DNA of 64,000 nucleotides from Mastigias papua. Its lineage: Eukaryota > Cnidaria > Scyphozoa > Rhizostomeae > Mastigiidae. The translations under genes were made by a program, and so were the position numbers. The notes beneath the pieces are model-generated. The model did not search any database. It had not been told where the DNA came from and worked only from the letters and a program-made list of their open reading frames with translations. The DNA is taken from assembly GCA_964019165.1 (NCBI GenBank), contig OZ025276.1, forward strand, positions 1,612,001 through 1,676,000, read 5' to 3'. Shown one piece after another: positions 20,891-32,417 of the stretch (position 1 is its first letter; every line of letters starts with the position of its first letter).

Positions 20891-23337
20891 TCTATTATAC
20901 AAATTGTTGAATGCACAAAATTGTTTAAAATGCTCTCTACAATGAGGCACTAATGAAACTACATGACATATTGTCTCCTGCTTCACTCAACTCTAACATA
21001 AGGAGTCTTGGAAATAATTTTAAGATGTTATACCAGATACAATATAGCACATGAATTGGCAGGTATGGGTGGTTCTGTTATCATATAGGTGACCACTAAT
21101 CCTGTCCACAGAGGTACACAATGAAGTCTGATCCATAAACGTAGGTGTTATACAACTGGAATCTATGATAGGACTTGGTAGCTCAAGGTGATAAAACAAA
21201 AGAATATTGCTTAGTAGTCCTATATCACACATTTATATAATATATAACAGATTGTAAAACCCATGATTGAGCAGCGTGAATCATATTAGATATCAGCCAA
21301 AGTTCTTGGGGGAGTCCATAGGTTATGGCTATACAAAACAAATAATGCAGCTATCCAGTACTAAATTATCTGTTACAACCATGTGAAATTCAGATTTCAA
21401 CCAATAATTGTAGTTGGATAGGGGAAAGTGGCCCCATAAATCAAATATTGCTATCTAGTACTAATTCACCCCTAAAAAAACTATAATATCATATGCAGAA
21501 TGAACTATGGAAGTCAGTAATTCTTTGAAATGAGTAATAATATATATCCTGTATCATCAACTCAGTGTCAAACGAAGGCATTACCTCAGTGGGGGCAAGG
21601 GGCTTCATAACTTAAGTCTAGGAAATAAAAATGATGGTCATATCTAGTACTAATTCATCCCTTAAGAGTATATCATCACGTGCAGAATGATCTATGGAAT
21701 TCGGTAATGGCATTTATAACAAATGATCTCAGAAAGAAGGGCAACTGTGTCCCAACAGAAGAACATTCAGTATAGTGGAACCCCTTAAATTTGACTTGAC
21801 CAGAATAACTCTACCATCTATAGTGGAAATAACTATGAAGCCTACTGTAAATACAGTGAAAACAAAATAAAAAAGAGTTACTGAGCTGAGAATAAAGTTG
21901 GTAACATCTTAGTGTTTGCCTGTGAAACGTGTATGATAAAATCAAGGAGTATATTTGACTGTAAGGGCAATATCTCAAATGTAAGCAAAGTGCCCAAACT
22001 CTTGAGACATCCTAACATCCAACTCACGTGCATATACTAAGAATCAAGAGCAAGCTAAAAGCTCCTAGTACGTCAGCACATATTGCATTAAATACTTCCT
22101 CAATATCATAACCATACTTCTGCGGTAACAAAACGGTAAGTTAGAAGAGAAAATCAAGCAAAACTGAGGGGAACTGCCTTGATGTTATTGCCCTGAAGCA
22201 AAGTTATGGAATCACCCTCAAAGACCGCAATTAAATCCAAAACAAAGGACAACAGGTATCTGCGATCGTGAGATGAACTTGGGAATCCCCTCGCATTTCA
22301 CAGTACACATTACGACAAAGGTAAAGAGTGAAAGTAAAAACTGCAAATTTAGGGTAACCAAATTCAGCAATAGCCCTATACATAATTCAGTGAAAGCATT
22401 CCACATACCAAGACTTTATCCCCAAACACAACCGTATCCTATGTCATTGATACATGTGGCAAAAGCAATGGATAAATTCCAAGCTAGCAAGGAATACAAC
22501 AGTAAACATACCATAATCATTTCATCACAATGTAGTAAGAAACGTAGGATACCTTAGCGAATGAAATCAAGCAAAAAAGCATTAAACTGGAGGCAGAGCA
22601 ACGAAATTCTCCTCCAGGTCACACGACAACTATACGGTAGTCCTAATCAAAACATTGCCAACTGAAAGCAGCAAGCACGCCATTCCATGTCATCTAAATA
22701 GGCATGAAAAGCAAACAACCTGCCATAATCTAGCACCGAATACAAAGTCAAACATATGTTGAATATCTTTTCACAATGTAGAAGGAAAAGCACGGTGAGT
22801 TAGTACACAGCATCGAACAACTTTGAGAAGAACTGTCATGGCGGTAATTCACTCGAGGGAATGTGGCTGAATCTCGTTGAAAGATATGGAAATAAATGGC
22901 TGGCAACAGTAGAATACAGATGAAATGGACAAAGGACATACAGGAATTCTTAACTCAAACCATTTCAGGAAATTAGAGCTGGCTTACCTGGAAGAACTGC
23001 AACCAAAGTCTCCTCGCGATAACATACACAGTTACTTAGTCCTACTGGACCCCTCGCAAAACTGACAACACGCGGTCCAGCAGGGAGGAGCAACAGAATT
23101 GCTGGTAATGGCGATAAGAGGAAAGTGGAATAACTCGGCGAAAAAAAATGATAAAAATCAGATCTCTTCTTATGTAAGTAGTAGACCCAAATGGCTACCC
23201 TCAACAGAAATTTGGGGGCCATGGGACAAATACCCTGGGAGGAGATCGTGTAGGCGGAATCAGGTCACGTGGTACAAATCTGAGCAATCTGATTGGTTTG
23301 GCATAAAGTATCATATAGGCATCTTAGTATATAGAGA
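20356..23337 (-). mobile_element. Helitron-like copy C
   Basis: 2.98 kb, collinear and highly similar to B and D, with an uninterrupted interior that shows the Harbinger empty site near 21963. On the minus strand it starts TCTCTATATACTAAG at 23337 next to the host BEL-1 and ends in the hairpin AGCCCGC-TACAC-GCGGGCT (20365-20383) followed by ATCAGTACT, directly against the 5' end of copy B. Its last seven bases (AAGCTAG in B) are missing. No protein motif seen. The long AT-rich interior (20890-22960) is without genes. Confidence 0.75.
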
Positions 23338-24410
23338 AGAACATTGGCAATACTGTCCAACCGATCTTAACCCAGCTGATATAGCATCAAGGTGTACTAC
23401 TTGCACAAAACTAGTAAAGTGCCCCCTTTGGTGGTCAGGTCCTAGATGTTTTATGACGGACAGGGATGAACGGCTGACGTTTGACAATGCACCGCCATCT
23501 GAAGATGCTACAGAATCAAATAGCTCGCAAACTGATTCAAACGTTTTGTTGACTACAAGTGATAACAGTATCAATTTGAATCAAGTCATTAATTGTGAAT
23601 ACTTCAGCAATGGTAGCAAACTTTTTTGCATAACCATGCTCATGTTAACATTTATCAAACTTCTAAAGTGAAGCAGAAACAACAAAACTTCTGAGAACCT
23701 TGTAACACACGAAGAGATTAATGAGGCAGAGAATACATGATCTTGGAGATTCAAAAATTGATTTTAAATGATCCAGCTTTCAAACAAACTAAGAAACAGT
23801 TACACATGTTTTTTGATAAAAAGGGTATCTTGGGAGTTGGGGGTAGAATCAATAACACACCACTACCTTTCGAAACAAAATATCCAATTCTACTGCACAG
23901 CAGACATCATTTGACATACTTACTTGTATATAAATGTCACAGTAATGTTAAGCACAATGGGATAACGGAAACCCTCATCAAATTGTGATCACAGTATTGG
24001 ATTTGTAAGGGGTGACAAGTCATGAAATCACTACTTTCAAAATGTATAGCCTGTATAAAACACACCAGAAAATCCTGACACTCCAGCCATGCCACCACTA
24101 CCACCTTTTTGAGTGTCAGAAGACATTGCTTTTTCTCAGATCACAGTTGATTTTGCTGGCCCACTATACATCTGAAAAATATACGGGAAGACAAAAGAGA
24201 CATCACGCTTTTTAAATGCACAAGTACTCAAGCAGTCCATTTAGAACTAGAACCCAATTTACATGTAATAATGTTTTATTAGTCAACTTGAAATCCCTAA
24301 CTTGATAGTATCTAATAATGGTAAAACATTTATTGATTAAAACACATTGGGAAATGCCCACTTTACAGTCAAAGAGTTAGAAACGGTCTTAGTCAAAACG
24401 GAAGGACTTC
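23338..24410 (+). pseudogene. BEL-1 pol, end of RNase H and integrase (zinc-binding and core)
   Basis: Begins with HWQYCPTDLNPADIASR, the conserved BEL motif that follows the RNase H piece ending at 14319. A variable linker follows. After a frame change near 23670-23740 the integrase zinc-binding motif appears (LLVYKCHSNVKHNGITETLIKL near 23920, then a CIACIKHT block near 24050), then traces of the catalytic core: VDFAGPLYI near 24150, STQAVHLELEPNL near 24225 and SNNGKTFID near 24315. Many stops and shifts. The frame runs to GLL at 24410, where the Kolobok-type element begins. Confidence 0.85.
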
Positions 24411-24710
24411 TTAAGGTAGAAGACCCCTTTATTTTCACCCTGAAAACTGAATTGTTTTATTTTTGATTTTAGGACAGAATGTATTGCTCTATAAGATGAA
24501 AGATAGTTGTAAGATCTTATGTAGCACAGTGCATGATAAAATTGCCAATATGTTGTAGAATGTAGCATATTTACTGCCTAGCAACACCCTTAGCAACAGG
24601 TAAGTTGGGAAATAGTAGATGAAAATGCTTCCACAACCATATAGGCTTGTAGATGTCTTGGGTTGGTTTACCTGTGGTTAACCTCGATGTGAAAAAGTAC
24701 ATCACAGGCA

Positions 24711-25624
24711 GTGATCATAGAAGAGGCAGGCATATTGCACTCAACTTTGGCAAACTTCGTGATGGATAATAGTGATGATAAAAGTGCAGTTCCAAGGCGA
24801 CAATTTAGATCAAAAAAGAGAGGAAAGCAAAGGTTTCAAGGTACTCAGTTTACTGACACGTCTGGCGGCAAAAGGAATAGAGTTGTAAGCAGTAGGATTA
24901 CTACAATGAAAAGCCTATCGCAAGGAGCACTTAGGCCTACTGTAGTTGACAAGAGTGGTGATCAACTCATTCATTCAACGCCAATTGCCAAGCCAGGTAA
25001 AAGATCTGTATCATCTAGGAAGACTGATTTGAGCCTAAGCCCAATAAAAAAGTTAGGAAATATACAGGTCCTTGATTGATAACAGTAATTCTTTTTACTG
25101 AACAAGTTAACCTGTAAAAATATGAAAGTTATTATTATTATTATAGGAGGGTACAGGCTTTCGTTTCATGGACTTAGATGTGCTGGGAAACGTATTTCAA
25201 CTGTTTGCATCCCCAGATTATTGTGAAAAGGGCTTGGCTTTGTATGAAATTCCCAACAGGAAAATGGGATGTATCAGCTGACTTCAACTTCAGTGTTTGA
25301 CCTGTGGTTGGATTCATGAGTTTTACACTTCTGCAAAATCATCCACTGCATACAACGTAAATAGTCGTCTCGTTTATGTTATGAGATGTATTGGACAAGG
25401 TTTTGCAGGAAAAAACAAGTTTTGTGGTCTTATGAACATTCCAGGTGTTTCCACAAAACATAATTTTGATAAAATCTCAAGAAGATTACAAACTAAAGTT
25501 TTCAAGGTTGCAGATGATAGTATGATTGCTGCCAGCAAAGAGTTGCATGCTGATGCTAGAGAAGATGAAGCCATCAGCTGTGGTGTTTCTGTTAATGGAA
25601 CATGGCAGAAGTGTGGGCTGTCTT
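24711..25624 (+). pseudogene. Kolobok-type transposase, N-terminal part
   Basis: A basic, Ser/Lys-rich leader frame (24711-25079) is followed after a gap near 25080-25150 (possible intron or decay) by the conserved region. FRFMDLDVLGNVFQ lies near 25160. The second frame, from 25297, has the family signature: a C-T/G-x-FYTS block, NVNSRLVYVMRCIGQGF, KFCGLMNIPG, and a VSVNGTWQKCG motif near 25588 that corresponds to the conserved D-G-T-W block. Here Asp is replaced by Asn (VNGTWQ rather than xDGTWQ), which may remove a catalytic residue. The frame is cut at 25624 by the hAT element and continues at 28461. Confidence 0.75.
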
Positions 25625-28452
25625 CAGGTGCGGATCCAGAGTAAATTCTGATATTCGCAAAATCCTCACCGTTAGAAAAGACCACGCCCATATGACCACG
25701 CCCTAAATTTCACCCCATTAAAAATTCAACAACTCAAAATTATCCCAATATATTTTACTTTTTTCTCTCAAAACAAACTTGCATTGCAAAGATAAACTAG
25801 CACTGCTAGTATGATTTAGATAGGCTTTTAACTCATATTAAGTCAATACACAAAAAACCATACCTTCAAACAAAAGGTGAAACCAAATTGATGATGGAAT
25901 TTTTCAATTTACAGTGTAGTTTAAATAATACATTGTTTTCCTGCCATACAAGTCCAGCCACACATATCAAAGCTATCAATGTATCAAAAGTGTACATAAA
26001 TGGAAAAAGTTTTAGGCCACTGAGGCCAATGAATAAAAACTACTAAGTGCCTGCCTACAACCCACTTGAGCTACCAAATCTCATGCTTTGGATATACTGA
26101 CCACCATGGTTTGAGCACACTAGATCTGGCAAGCAGAGGCAAAAGAAATGTAAATTGCCAATGGATTACTTTATATCCAATGTGCCTTTTCATACACCTG
26201 GATTGATATTTCTATCTAGCTGTTCTTCTCTACTATAGCAAAGCCTCTATAAGTACTTACATGTAATCATCCACTTTCAGCAATATGTTATTCTATTCTT
26301 CAAAGATTCAGAAGAAATCTCACCTTCACAGTTCAATAATTTCATGAAATCATGTAATGATTCTACATAAAGCCTTGCTGATCAATTTGGCTATCTTCTC
26401 TACTGTTAATCAGAATATATTGACATAGAGGACAAAAGACACAAGGAAACTGTCCACAGTGCTCAGAATTTGATAATGAGAGAATTTTGACACCCAATTG
26501 AACAAACACATGTGCATGTCTCCACCCATTCAGCAAATTGGCAAATCAGACTTGCAGCTGGGCATGACTTTTGGTTACCCATGCTTCAGAGAAACTCAAC
26601 ATCTATCCCAATATTTCAATATATAATCCATCTTCAATGTAATTTTGTTCATTTGACTCAACATACCTATCAAAGTTTAGGTAACAACTTCTAGTAAAGT
26701 CTTTAAGCAGTTTAAGGGTTTTGGAAATTGCACTTGGTTATGTGTTGTGATTTGAGGCATTGACAAGAAAGTCTAGTCTAAGAAACATTCAATTCAGGTT
26801 TGTATTTGGGTATATCCAATTAAGGTATAACTTGAACTATATGATTTGGTTTTAGAGATGTCAGTTTTGTGGAAGGCAGTCCTCAAGCAGACAAAAGCAA
26901 TTGAGTAGTTATTTTGCAGCATGTTGCTGCATGAAAGAATAGGTACAATACATAAAAGCTAAAGGGATCACTGTTGTGTAAAAGGGAAAAAGAGATGTGA
27001 TTCATAATCCTGAGATAACAAATGCAGAAAAAGGAGGCAACAATCTTCCAATATAAAATTTCTGCATGTTTCATTTGTCAGAAATTGTGCATAATTTTTA
27101 GCTATTACTACCAATGCATCACCTGCACTACACTAAGGGTAAACCCTCTTAAAGATAATTTTTGGGAGGCTACTTGTCTCATCACTGATGCTAGACAGGT
27201 GAAGTGGATATATGGTGCATATCACTCTAGATAGGGGTAACTAAGAACAAAGCTGCAAGTACTAGTGTTGGGGCTTTTCGTTATCTAATAATATTTCCCA
27301 CTGAAACTTCCCATTACAAGATCTTGATAAGCAAATCTGACATATATAACGTTAAACCTTACACATTTGAACACTGTTTAACAACTTCAACTAAAGCCAG
27401 ACAACCGAAACGTACCAGACTGTACTGCAAAAGCGATTGTGCATACTACATGACACATACCATCGATAACTATAAAAATAGTAGTTAAATCCGGTAATTT
27501 AGCTGACTGAGCCACACAAATGGCATACCACTTTCAGATACTAATATCACATATTTTATAAATAAAACATAAGTACTAGACATCTAGCTGAATCAACAGG
27601 AATCTTCACCTTCTGTTACCAATAGGACCCATGCACCTAGGCCCTCAGTTGATCATGCAATACCAGCTTCCTGGAAAACTTCAAGAGGTTGCCAGTCTTA
27701 CCCCTGTTCTCCATACACAATGATGATAGTTAAGCATCTATCAAAATCTCTATGATAACCAGTGTTTCTTCATTTAAACGTATCTCTCGTATAAATATTA
27801 GCTAATGTACTTGTCAGGTAGGCTCGATCTCACTCGCACGCATTGCCATTGTATCACGTGTATATGGTGTTCCTATGGCCCATTCCTTGGAGTACAAGTG
27901 CCAGTGTGCCAGCCCACGCCTCCTTCATCTCAACATTCGCAACTTGCAACGTCCTTAATTATAACTAATTATAACTTATGGGCTATCTAACATCGTTTAA
28001 GGCAACTGCATATTGGAGTCATATTACGCTGTGAGGCCGCATGCCCTCTATTACAATCCCGGCGACCAAGATTCGCAAGAAGCTTCTTCCCCATACAAAA
28101 CCAATAGGCTTTTTGATGTTGGCGTTGCGGAGTACATTCGCAAAATGTGAAGGAACTTCGCAAAATGCTTGGCAACTGACAAGTAAACATTCGCAACTGC
28201 CTAGATACCGATAAAGGCTTGTCTGACGTTAGAAAGCGACATTGCTTCGCAGAGGCAAACACATAAGAAACTATTTACGTAAAGTAACGAGCAAAATCAC
28301 AGATTGAGGAGCCATAACAGGACTATCGTTGCAATAAGTTTTGCCTATTCTATTAATTTTCTTATCAATTGTCATTTTCTTGTATGCAAAAAGTTCTCTG
28401 AAAATCTGACATTCGCATCTGCGAATGTTGCGAATGTCTGGATCCGCCACTG
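25625..28452 (+). mobile_element. Non-autonomous hAT element
   Basis: Termini CAGGTGCGGATCCAGA and, as the complement of the right end, CAGTGGCGGATCCAGA are typical hAT ends. The flanking 8-bp duplication GCTGTCTT (25617-25624 and 28453-28460) is exact. I find no hAT transposase or other protein motif in 2828 bp, so it depends on a partner. The right 450 bp contain several ATTCGCAA/TTCGCAA motifs (about 28072, 28136, 28155, 28188, 28415-28435) and the left end one (25654), which resemble transposase-binding subterminal repeats. Confidence 0.9.
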
Positions 28453-28460
28453 GCTGTCTT

Positions 28461-29322
28461 CCCTGACTGGTTGTGTAGCTGCACTATCTATAGACACTGG
28501 CAAAATCTTGGATATTGAAGCAATGTCTCGGTATTGTAAGGGTTGCCAAGAGCATGAAAGAGATGACAGGGAATCTGCTGATTATTTGGTGTGGAAGACA
28601 AACCATGTTGTAGTGCAAAGTATAGGGGGTCTGCCCCTGCTATGGAACCTGATAGGGCACAAAGGATCTTCAAACACTCAAAGGAGAAGCGTGCCCTAAT
28701 TTATAATCACTTTTATGGTGGTATGAAATCACTTTTAGAAGGCATGAAATCACCCATGTTAGCTGGTTTGTTTCATCGTGCGTCATCAGAGAACAAAGAA
28801 TATCACACATACAGCCCAGATGGTCTTACCAGCTGGTGTAAGTCCAAATCAGACAGAGCAAAGGGGACTAAAACATACAAGGCAGGAGCAGGAGTACCAG
28901 TGTCTACCATTAAAGAAGTGAAACCAAATTTCCCCAGATTAAGCTCAGAAGAACTTCTTGGATGATGTCTGCATGGCAAAACTCCAAATCAGAATGAGTC
29001 ATTTAATGGCATGATTTGGGAAAGATGCCCAAAAACTCAGTATGTTGGGAGAGATACGTTTGAATTTGGGGTATTTGATGCTGTTGCACACTTCAACCTT
29101 GGTGCAGTTACTACAAGTAATGTTTATAAGGAGTGTGGTATTATGCCTAGAAAATACACCAGGGAAAGGTGCAAAGTGCGAAATCAGAAGCGCCTTTATT
29201 TTGCAGAAAACAATGAAAAATATAATTCAAAGTTAAGGAGAAAGCAGCTTAGGGGTAAAAGAGAATCCAAAGATGAGAGAAAGCAAGAAGAGGGGGAATC
29301 TTATGGATCTGGACAATTGTGA
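28461..29322 (+). pseudogene. Kolobok-type transposase, C-terminal part
   Basis: Resumes with LTGCVAALSIDTGKILDIEAMSR and KGCQEHE (28461-28560), then after a one-base shift near 28605 gives YRGSAPAMEP and a KEKRALIY block. About 80-100 residues usual for the family are missing after NHFYGG. The rest is clear: MLAGLFHRASS near 28760, a GLTSWCKSKSDRAKGT.TYK block, a stop at 28963, CLHGKTPNQNESFNGMIWERCPK near 28970-29030, EFGVFDAVAHFNLG near 29060 and a basic tail. Nothing here is expected to be active. Confidence 0.8.
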
Positions 29323-29872
29323 CTTTCTTTTATGACATCAAACTTTAATGTTCATTTTCTCACAATGATGATTTTGCCTAGGTTCTGATTCTGTGGACAA
29401 GACAGGTCTTGTTAGAATACAGAGAGCTGAACAAAATTTTCAGCATATATTTGTTATACTGCGTGTTGTGCAATAAACCTCTAAGAGAGTTAGCAGTGAC
29501 TATGAAAAAGCTTTCTCAGTGTTTCAAAGTTACATTAAGAAATGTACATTTTCTTTCTGCATTTAATTTTTTAAAATTTAAAAAACTACAGAAACCTTGC
29601 TGAATGTCATAGGTTTGTTGCATAGTCTCATACCAGTTTGATATGTGCTGAACTTTTCACTCTCATACAGTGTAGGATTCTAGAGATACTTTGGCCACAA
29701 AGACCTGCACGTTTTGCTATTGTTTATCTGTTCATTGTTGCTATGGTAACAATATTCTAAAAATAGAACATGTATCTTGCCACAATTGTGTCTTTATATC
29801 TGTCAAACAAAGACTCCAGTCAAAATTCATTGAAATGGTAGATTTTTTCTCAAAAGGAGTCTTCCACCTTAA

Positions 29873-30401
29873 TTCTAGGCTGCTTACATTTGTATACTAC
29901 AAAATCACAGAGCCACCTTTAACGCTTCCATGCTTAGTAACAGGATGCTGCTTGTTTGATCAAACAGATATATCTTCAGAAATCATTAAATTGGACAAAG
30001 TAACAATAACGAAACATTAGCTTTATTTGGAATCACTTCTCACTCAATTATTTGCACAATGGAAGGTGGAATATCTTACCTCCTTGCTTAGAGAAAAGCA
30101 TAAACATCGAAATAAAATCTCGTGTAGAATACCAAAAGTAGGAGACATTGTTTGTATACATAAAAACAAGCTACCCAGACAATGCTGGGCATTCGGAAAA
30201 ATTGCTTGTTTATTGCCTGGAAAATATAACATTTGTGCTGTCAAAGTTTGTTCGCTAGATAAATCAGGTAATCCTATCATATTAAACTGCCCAGTCCAGA
30301 AACTGTACCCATTGGAAACAACAGAATTCGGAACCAAGAAATCAAACTTGAACAAAGATGTAAATAATATTCCTATTACTATGGTATCAGAGAAAGAGTG
30401 A
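29873..30401 (+). pseudogene. BEL-1 pol, C-terminal integrase domain
   Basis: Starts with SRLLTFVYYKITEPPLTLPCLVTG, the BEL motif that follows the integrase core. After a stop near 30018 comes the domain usually found at the BEL pol C-terminus: WKVEYLTSLLREKHKHR (30060), VGDIVCIHKNKLPRQCWAFGKI (30145) and PVQKLYPLE (30290). It ends at 30401 in KEKE-like residues. With 23338-24410 it brackets the Kolobok-type element exactly. Confidence 0.88.
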
Positions 30402-30850
30402 TGTTGTCGCTCATATGTCTTAATTTTTATCAATTATTTCCTTGGTAACATGTATCCATTGACTCTTGATTGACCGTCATCAATCAGGGGGAGGATGATG
30501 AATATGATATCGCACTTGTATCCCTGTGGGGTAAGAATGGAAGTTAAGGTGATTGTATTGTGGAGAGTAGAGAGACACAAAAATAGTCTGACGATGAGGA
30601 GAGACAAGAAACAGTCAATACACAGAACATACGCTCAGAGGTTTATGTGCTGAAGAACAGCTATCACAGGAACACTTTATGTACTTTCATGTTTACTATT
30701 GTCATTTGGTTTGCTTTTTACAATAGATTAGTTTCATTCGCACCTTTTCCTGGGCATACTTGTGATTCAATACAATCCCTCACAATTCTTTGAGATCATT
30801 CTTTAGCTGAACTGAACACTATTCCAATATAAAAGTCAACAGACCTAGCA
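30402..30850 (+). other. BEL-1 3' untranslated region and presumed 3' LTR
   Basis: A purine-rich tract CAGGGGGAGGATGATGAA at about 30484-30501 lies where the polypurine tract and LTR start are expected. No second LTR copy remains in the window, so the extent is inferred. Confidence 0.5.
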
Positions 30851-31189
30851 GAACAAATTGTGATGTGCAGCTTCTTGAAAATTACAAACATCTTGGACAT
30901 CACTTATACTTGGATAATTAGTATACAAAGGTTTGGCTACTTCATAGGTTACAGGAAGATGACATTTTTGCCACTGGAACATCAAATATCATCTTTGGAC
31001 ACTCTTTTCAGTTTAAATGCAACCATAAAGCTGCTTGCTTTTTTTAGAAAAGTTTTCAAAGGAACTTCAGTCAGTTACAATTCCTGCATATTATGCATTT
31101 TATCCTTTGCACTATATTATCCACAGTTTGCAGGAAATGAGATGCACGGAGCAGCTAAATGTCAAGTTCAGGTCTTTGGAAAGAATGAG
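30851..31189 (+). other. Unassigned sequence before a hAT fragment
   Basis: Several frames are open but no motif is clear. It may be decayed upstream part of the hAT transposase that becomes recognisable at about 31190. Confidence 0.35.
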
Positions 31190-31440
31190 GAAGTGTGACC
31201 ACGAAAGATCCCAAGGAGGATGGAAGATGGATCCAGCATCCTAACAGAATGGCTTCCAGCTACATCCACAGATGGTATAGCTTGTAATACTACTTTGTGC
31301 AGCTTCTTCAAAGCTATTGATGCAATCTCGTCCAGTTTCAGACAAAGGTTTGAACAAGAGGATTTATCAACTCTGAAACAAATGGAAGAGGTCCTGCCAA
31401 AGTCAATGAATAATAGAGGAGTCAATCTAACTAGTCTTCA
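31190..31440 (+). pseudogene. hAT (TTF/ZMYM-type) transposase fragment, central part
   Basis: Translation includes a PRRMEDGSSI-like block, then CSFFKAIDAISSSFRQRFEQEDLSTL and LPKSMNN, resembling the region before the dimerisation domain in TTF/ZMYM-like hAT transposases. The matching C-terminal piece is found at 34402-34482 and 40577-40775, so about 3 kb of LTR-like units and then the 6.1-kb BEL-2 sit inside one hAT coding region. The family call rests on short motifs. Confidence 0.55.
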
Positions 31441-31697
31441 ATGTGGCTGTTAGTGCCAAACTCCATGTAATAGTTTGTGTTTAAAATATTTGGTTGTTTG
31501 TCTACATGTTTTCGCATCTGTTTGCTTGTAAACATGTTTGTTACGTGTTTATGTCGTTTCTTGTCTATTGTTTGTTGCCTAAACAGTTTTCTTGTTTTTG
31601 ATGAGTTTTTGAATGAGTTTTGTTATGGCAAATCCCGTCTTGTGTGTTGTTATGGGTACCTTGTAGAAGCATAGTGTGCGCGCCTTTTTATATGTGT

Positions 31698-31987
31698 CTA
31701 GAGATTTACTGTTAATTATAATAGCGCAGCTTATTGAATAGTTTTTGGGTTGTATGGTGAAGTGCTAAAAGTCTTATAGCAACCTTTTTATGCAGTTTGG
31801 CTGGATGAGGAAATATTCGGTAAGCCTACACTATTATAACATCTCATATTGTCTATCTACAGTTATTTCAAGTGTCCTTATTGTTACTTTGCATGTTGCA
31901 GTGTTTGTAATGAGTGTATATTATTTATTGCAGTTAATTGATGAAATTTCGTTGAATTAATAAGACCCTTTATTTTCAGCAACTACA
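31698..31987 (+). repeat. 290-bp direct repeat, copy 1 (LTR-like)
   Basis: Nearly the same as 32418-32708 (offset 720-721 bp). It starts about CTAGAGATTTACT and ends CAACTACA. The pair flanks a gag-like small gene, which suggests a miniature LTR retrotransposon or a tandem duplication. Confidence 0.8.
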
Positions 31988-32037
31988 TAAAAATTAACAA
32001 ATTCTTCGTCAGGGTTTGGTTTAAGGGAAGAAAGTCT

Positions 32038-32406
32038 GTGTTTTTGCCTGTCAGTTACAAGTGTTCATGCCAAATGGCATCCAGTTTGAGGAAGCTCACT
32101 GAAAAGGGTCAGGAATATCATTTGGAGGTAAAGTTCAAGGCTCTTGGTGAAACATGGAGAAGTATCAAGACGGTTTCAGAGGAGCGGAGGTTGTCTATGG
32201 CTGAAGGACGTTCCATAAGGGAAGCAAAAGTCCTCTACACAAAGTCGATGAATTTGCACGAAGCCTGTATGCAGGCAAATGATGACTATTGCTTTATTGT
32301 CAGTGAAGATGGCAGAAAAGACCACTTTGATGCTTGGTTTAACGACAAGGATGTGTTTAAATGTGAAATAAAGGGTAGAAGACTAGCTTCTGGGAAAAGC
32401 CGATGA
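32038..32406 (+). CDS. Small gag-like protein between the direct repeats
   Basis: An open 122-residue frame; a start at the second Met (MASSLRKLTEKGQEYH, 32074) looks more natural. The N-terminus (SLRKLTEKGQEYHLEVK) and the helical, charged character resemble the start of BEL-type gag proteins, but no zinc knuckle or protease follows and I cannot assign a domain. The C-terminus (FDAWFNDKDVFKCEIKGRR) is also close to BEL gag in style. It sits alone between the 290-bp repeats and could be the residue of a miniature element. Function unknown. Confidence 0.4.
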   Translation: MFLPVSYKCSCQMASSLRKLTEKGQEYHLEVKFKALGETWRSIKTVSEERRLSMAEGRSIREAKVLYTKSMNLHEACMQANDDYCFIVSEDGRKDHFDAWFNDKDVFKCEIKGRRLASGKSR

Positions 32407-32417
32407 GCACAGTGCTG

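Larger units (their letters stand above)
24415..29868 (+). mobile_element. Kolobok-type (TTAA) DNA transposon inside the BEL-1 integrase
   Basis: Flanked by TTAA at 24411-24414 and 29869-29872. Terminal inverted repeats match at 13 of 15 positions: GGTAGAAGACCCCTT on the left and GGTGGAAGACTCCTT as the complement of the right. Removing it leaves one TTAA and joins the BEL frame exactly (GLL at the left, NSRLLTFVY at the right). It encodes a decayed transposase of the Mutator-like domain family that I associate with Kolobok elements; TTAA targets fit that assignment. A hAT element (25625-28452) interrupts it. The 24415-24710 and 29323-29868 flanks hold no gene motif. Confidence 0.88.
3500..30850 (+). 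mobile_element. BEL-1: truncated BEL/Pao retrotransposon split by three nested insertions
   Basis: Four separated coding pieces (3500-4368, 14020-14319, 23338-24410, 29873-30401) on the plus strand follow the order of one BEL/Pao pol polyprotein: reverse transcriptase, RNase H, zinc-binding and catalytic integrase, then the C-terminal integrase domain. Between them lie Gypsy-1, the Helitron B/C pair and a Kolobok-type transposon. Target duplications (CATAT, TTAA) and reading across the junctions show that the pieces belonged together. Gag, protease and the 5' LTR are missing: the element is cut at the piggyBac relic. A purine-rich tract near 30485 probably marks the start of its 3' LTR, but the LTR end could not be fixed because there is no second copy. 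All pieces contain stops. Confidence 0.85.

Noticed and set aside
14320..23337. Helitron copies B and C as the two LTRs of one retrotransposon
   Set aside because: They abut directly with no internal coding region, and single copies (A, D) occur elsewhere with the same ends. No TG..CA LTR ends or duplication were seen.
27805..28262. Possible hAT transposase remains inside 25625-28452
   Set aside because: No motif of the hAT family found in any frame; the element is called non-autonomous.
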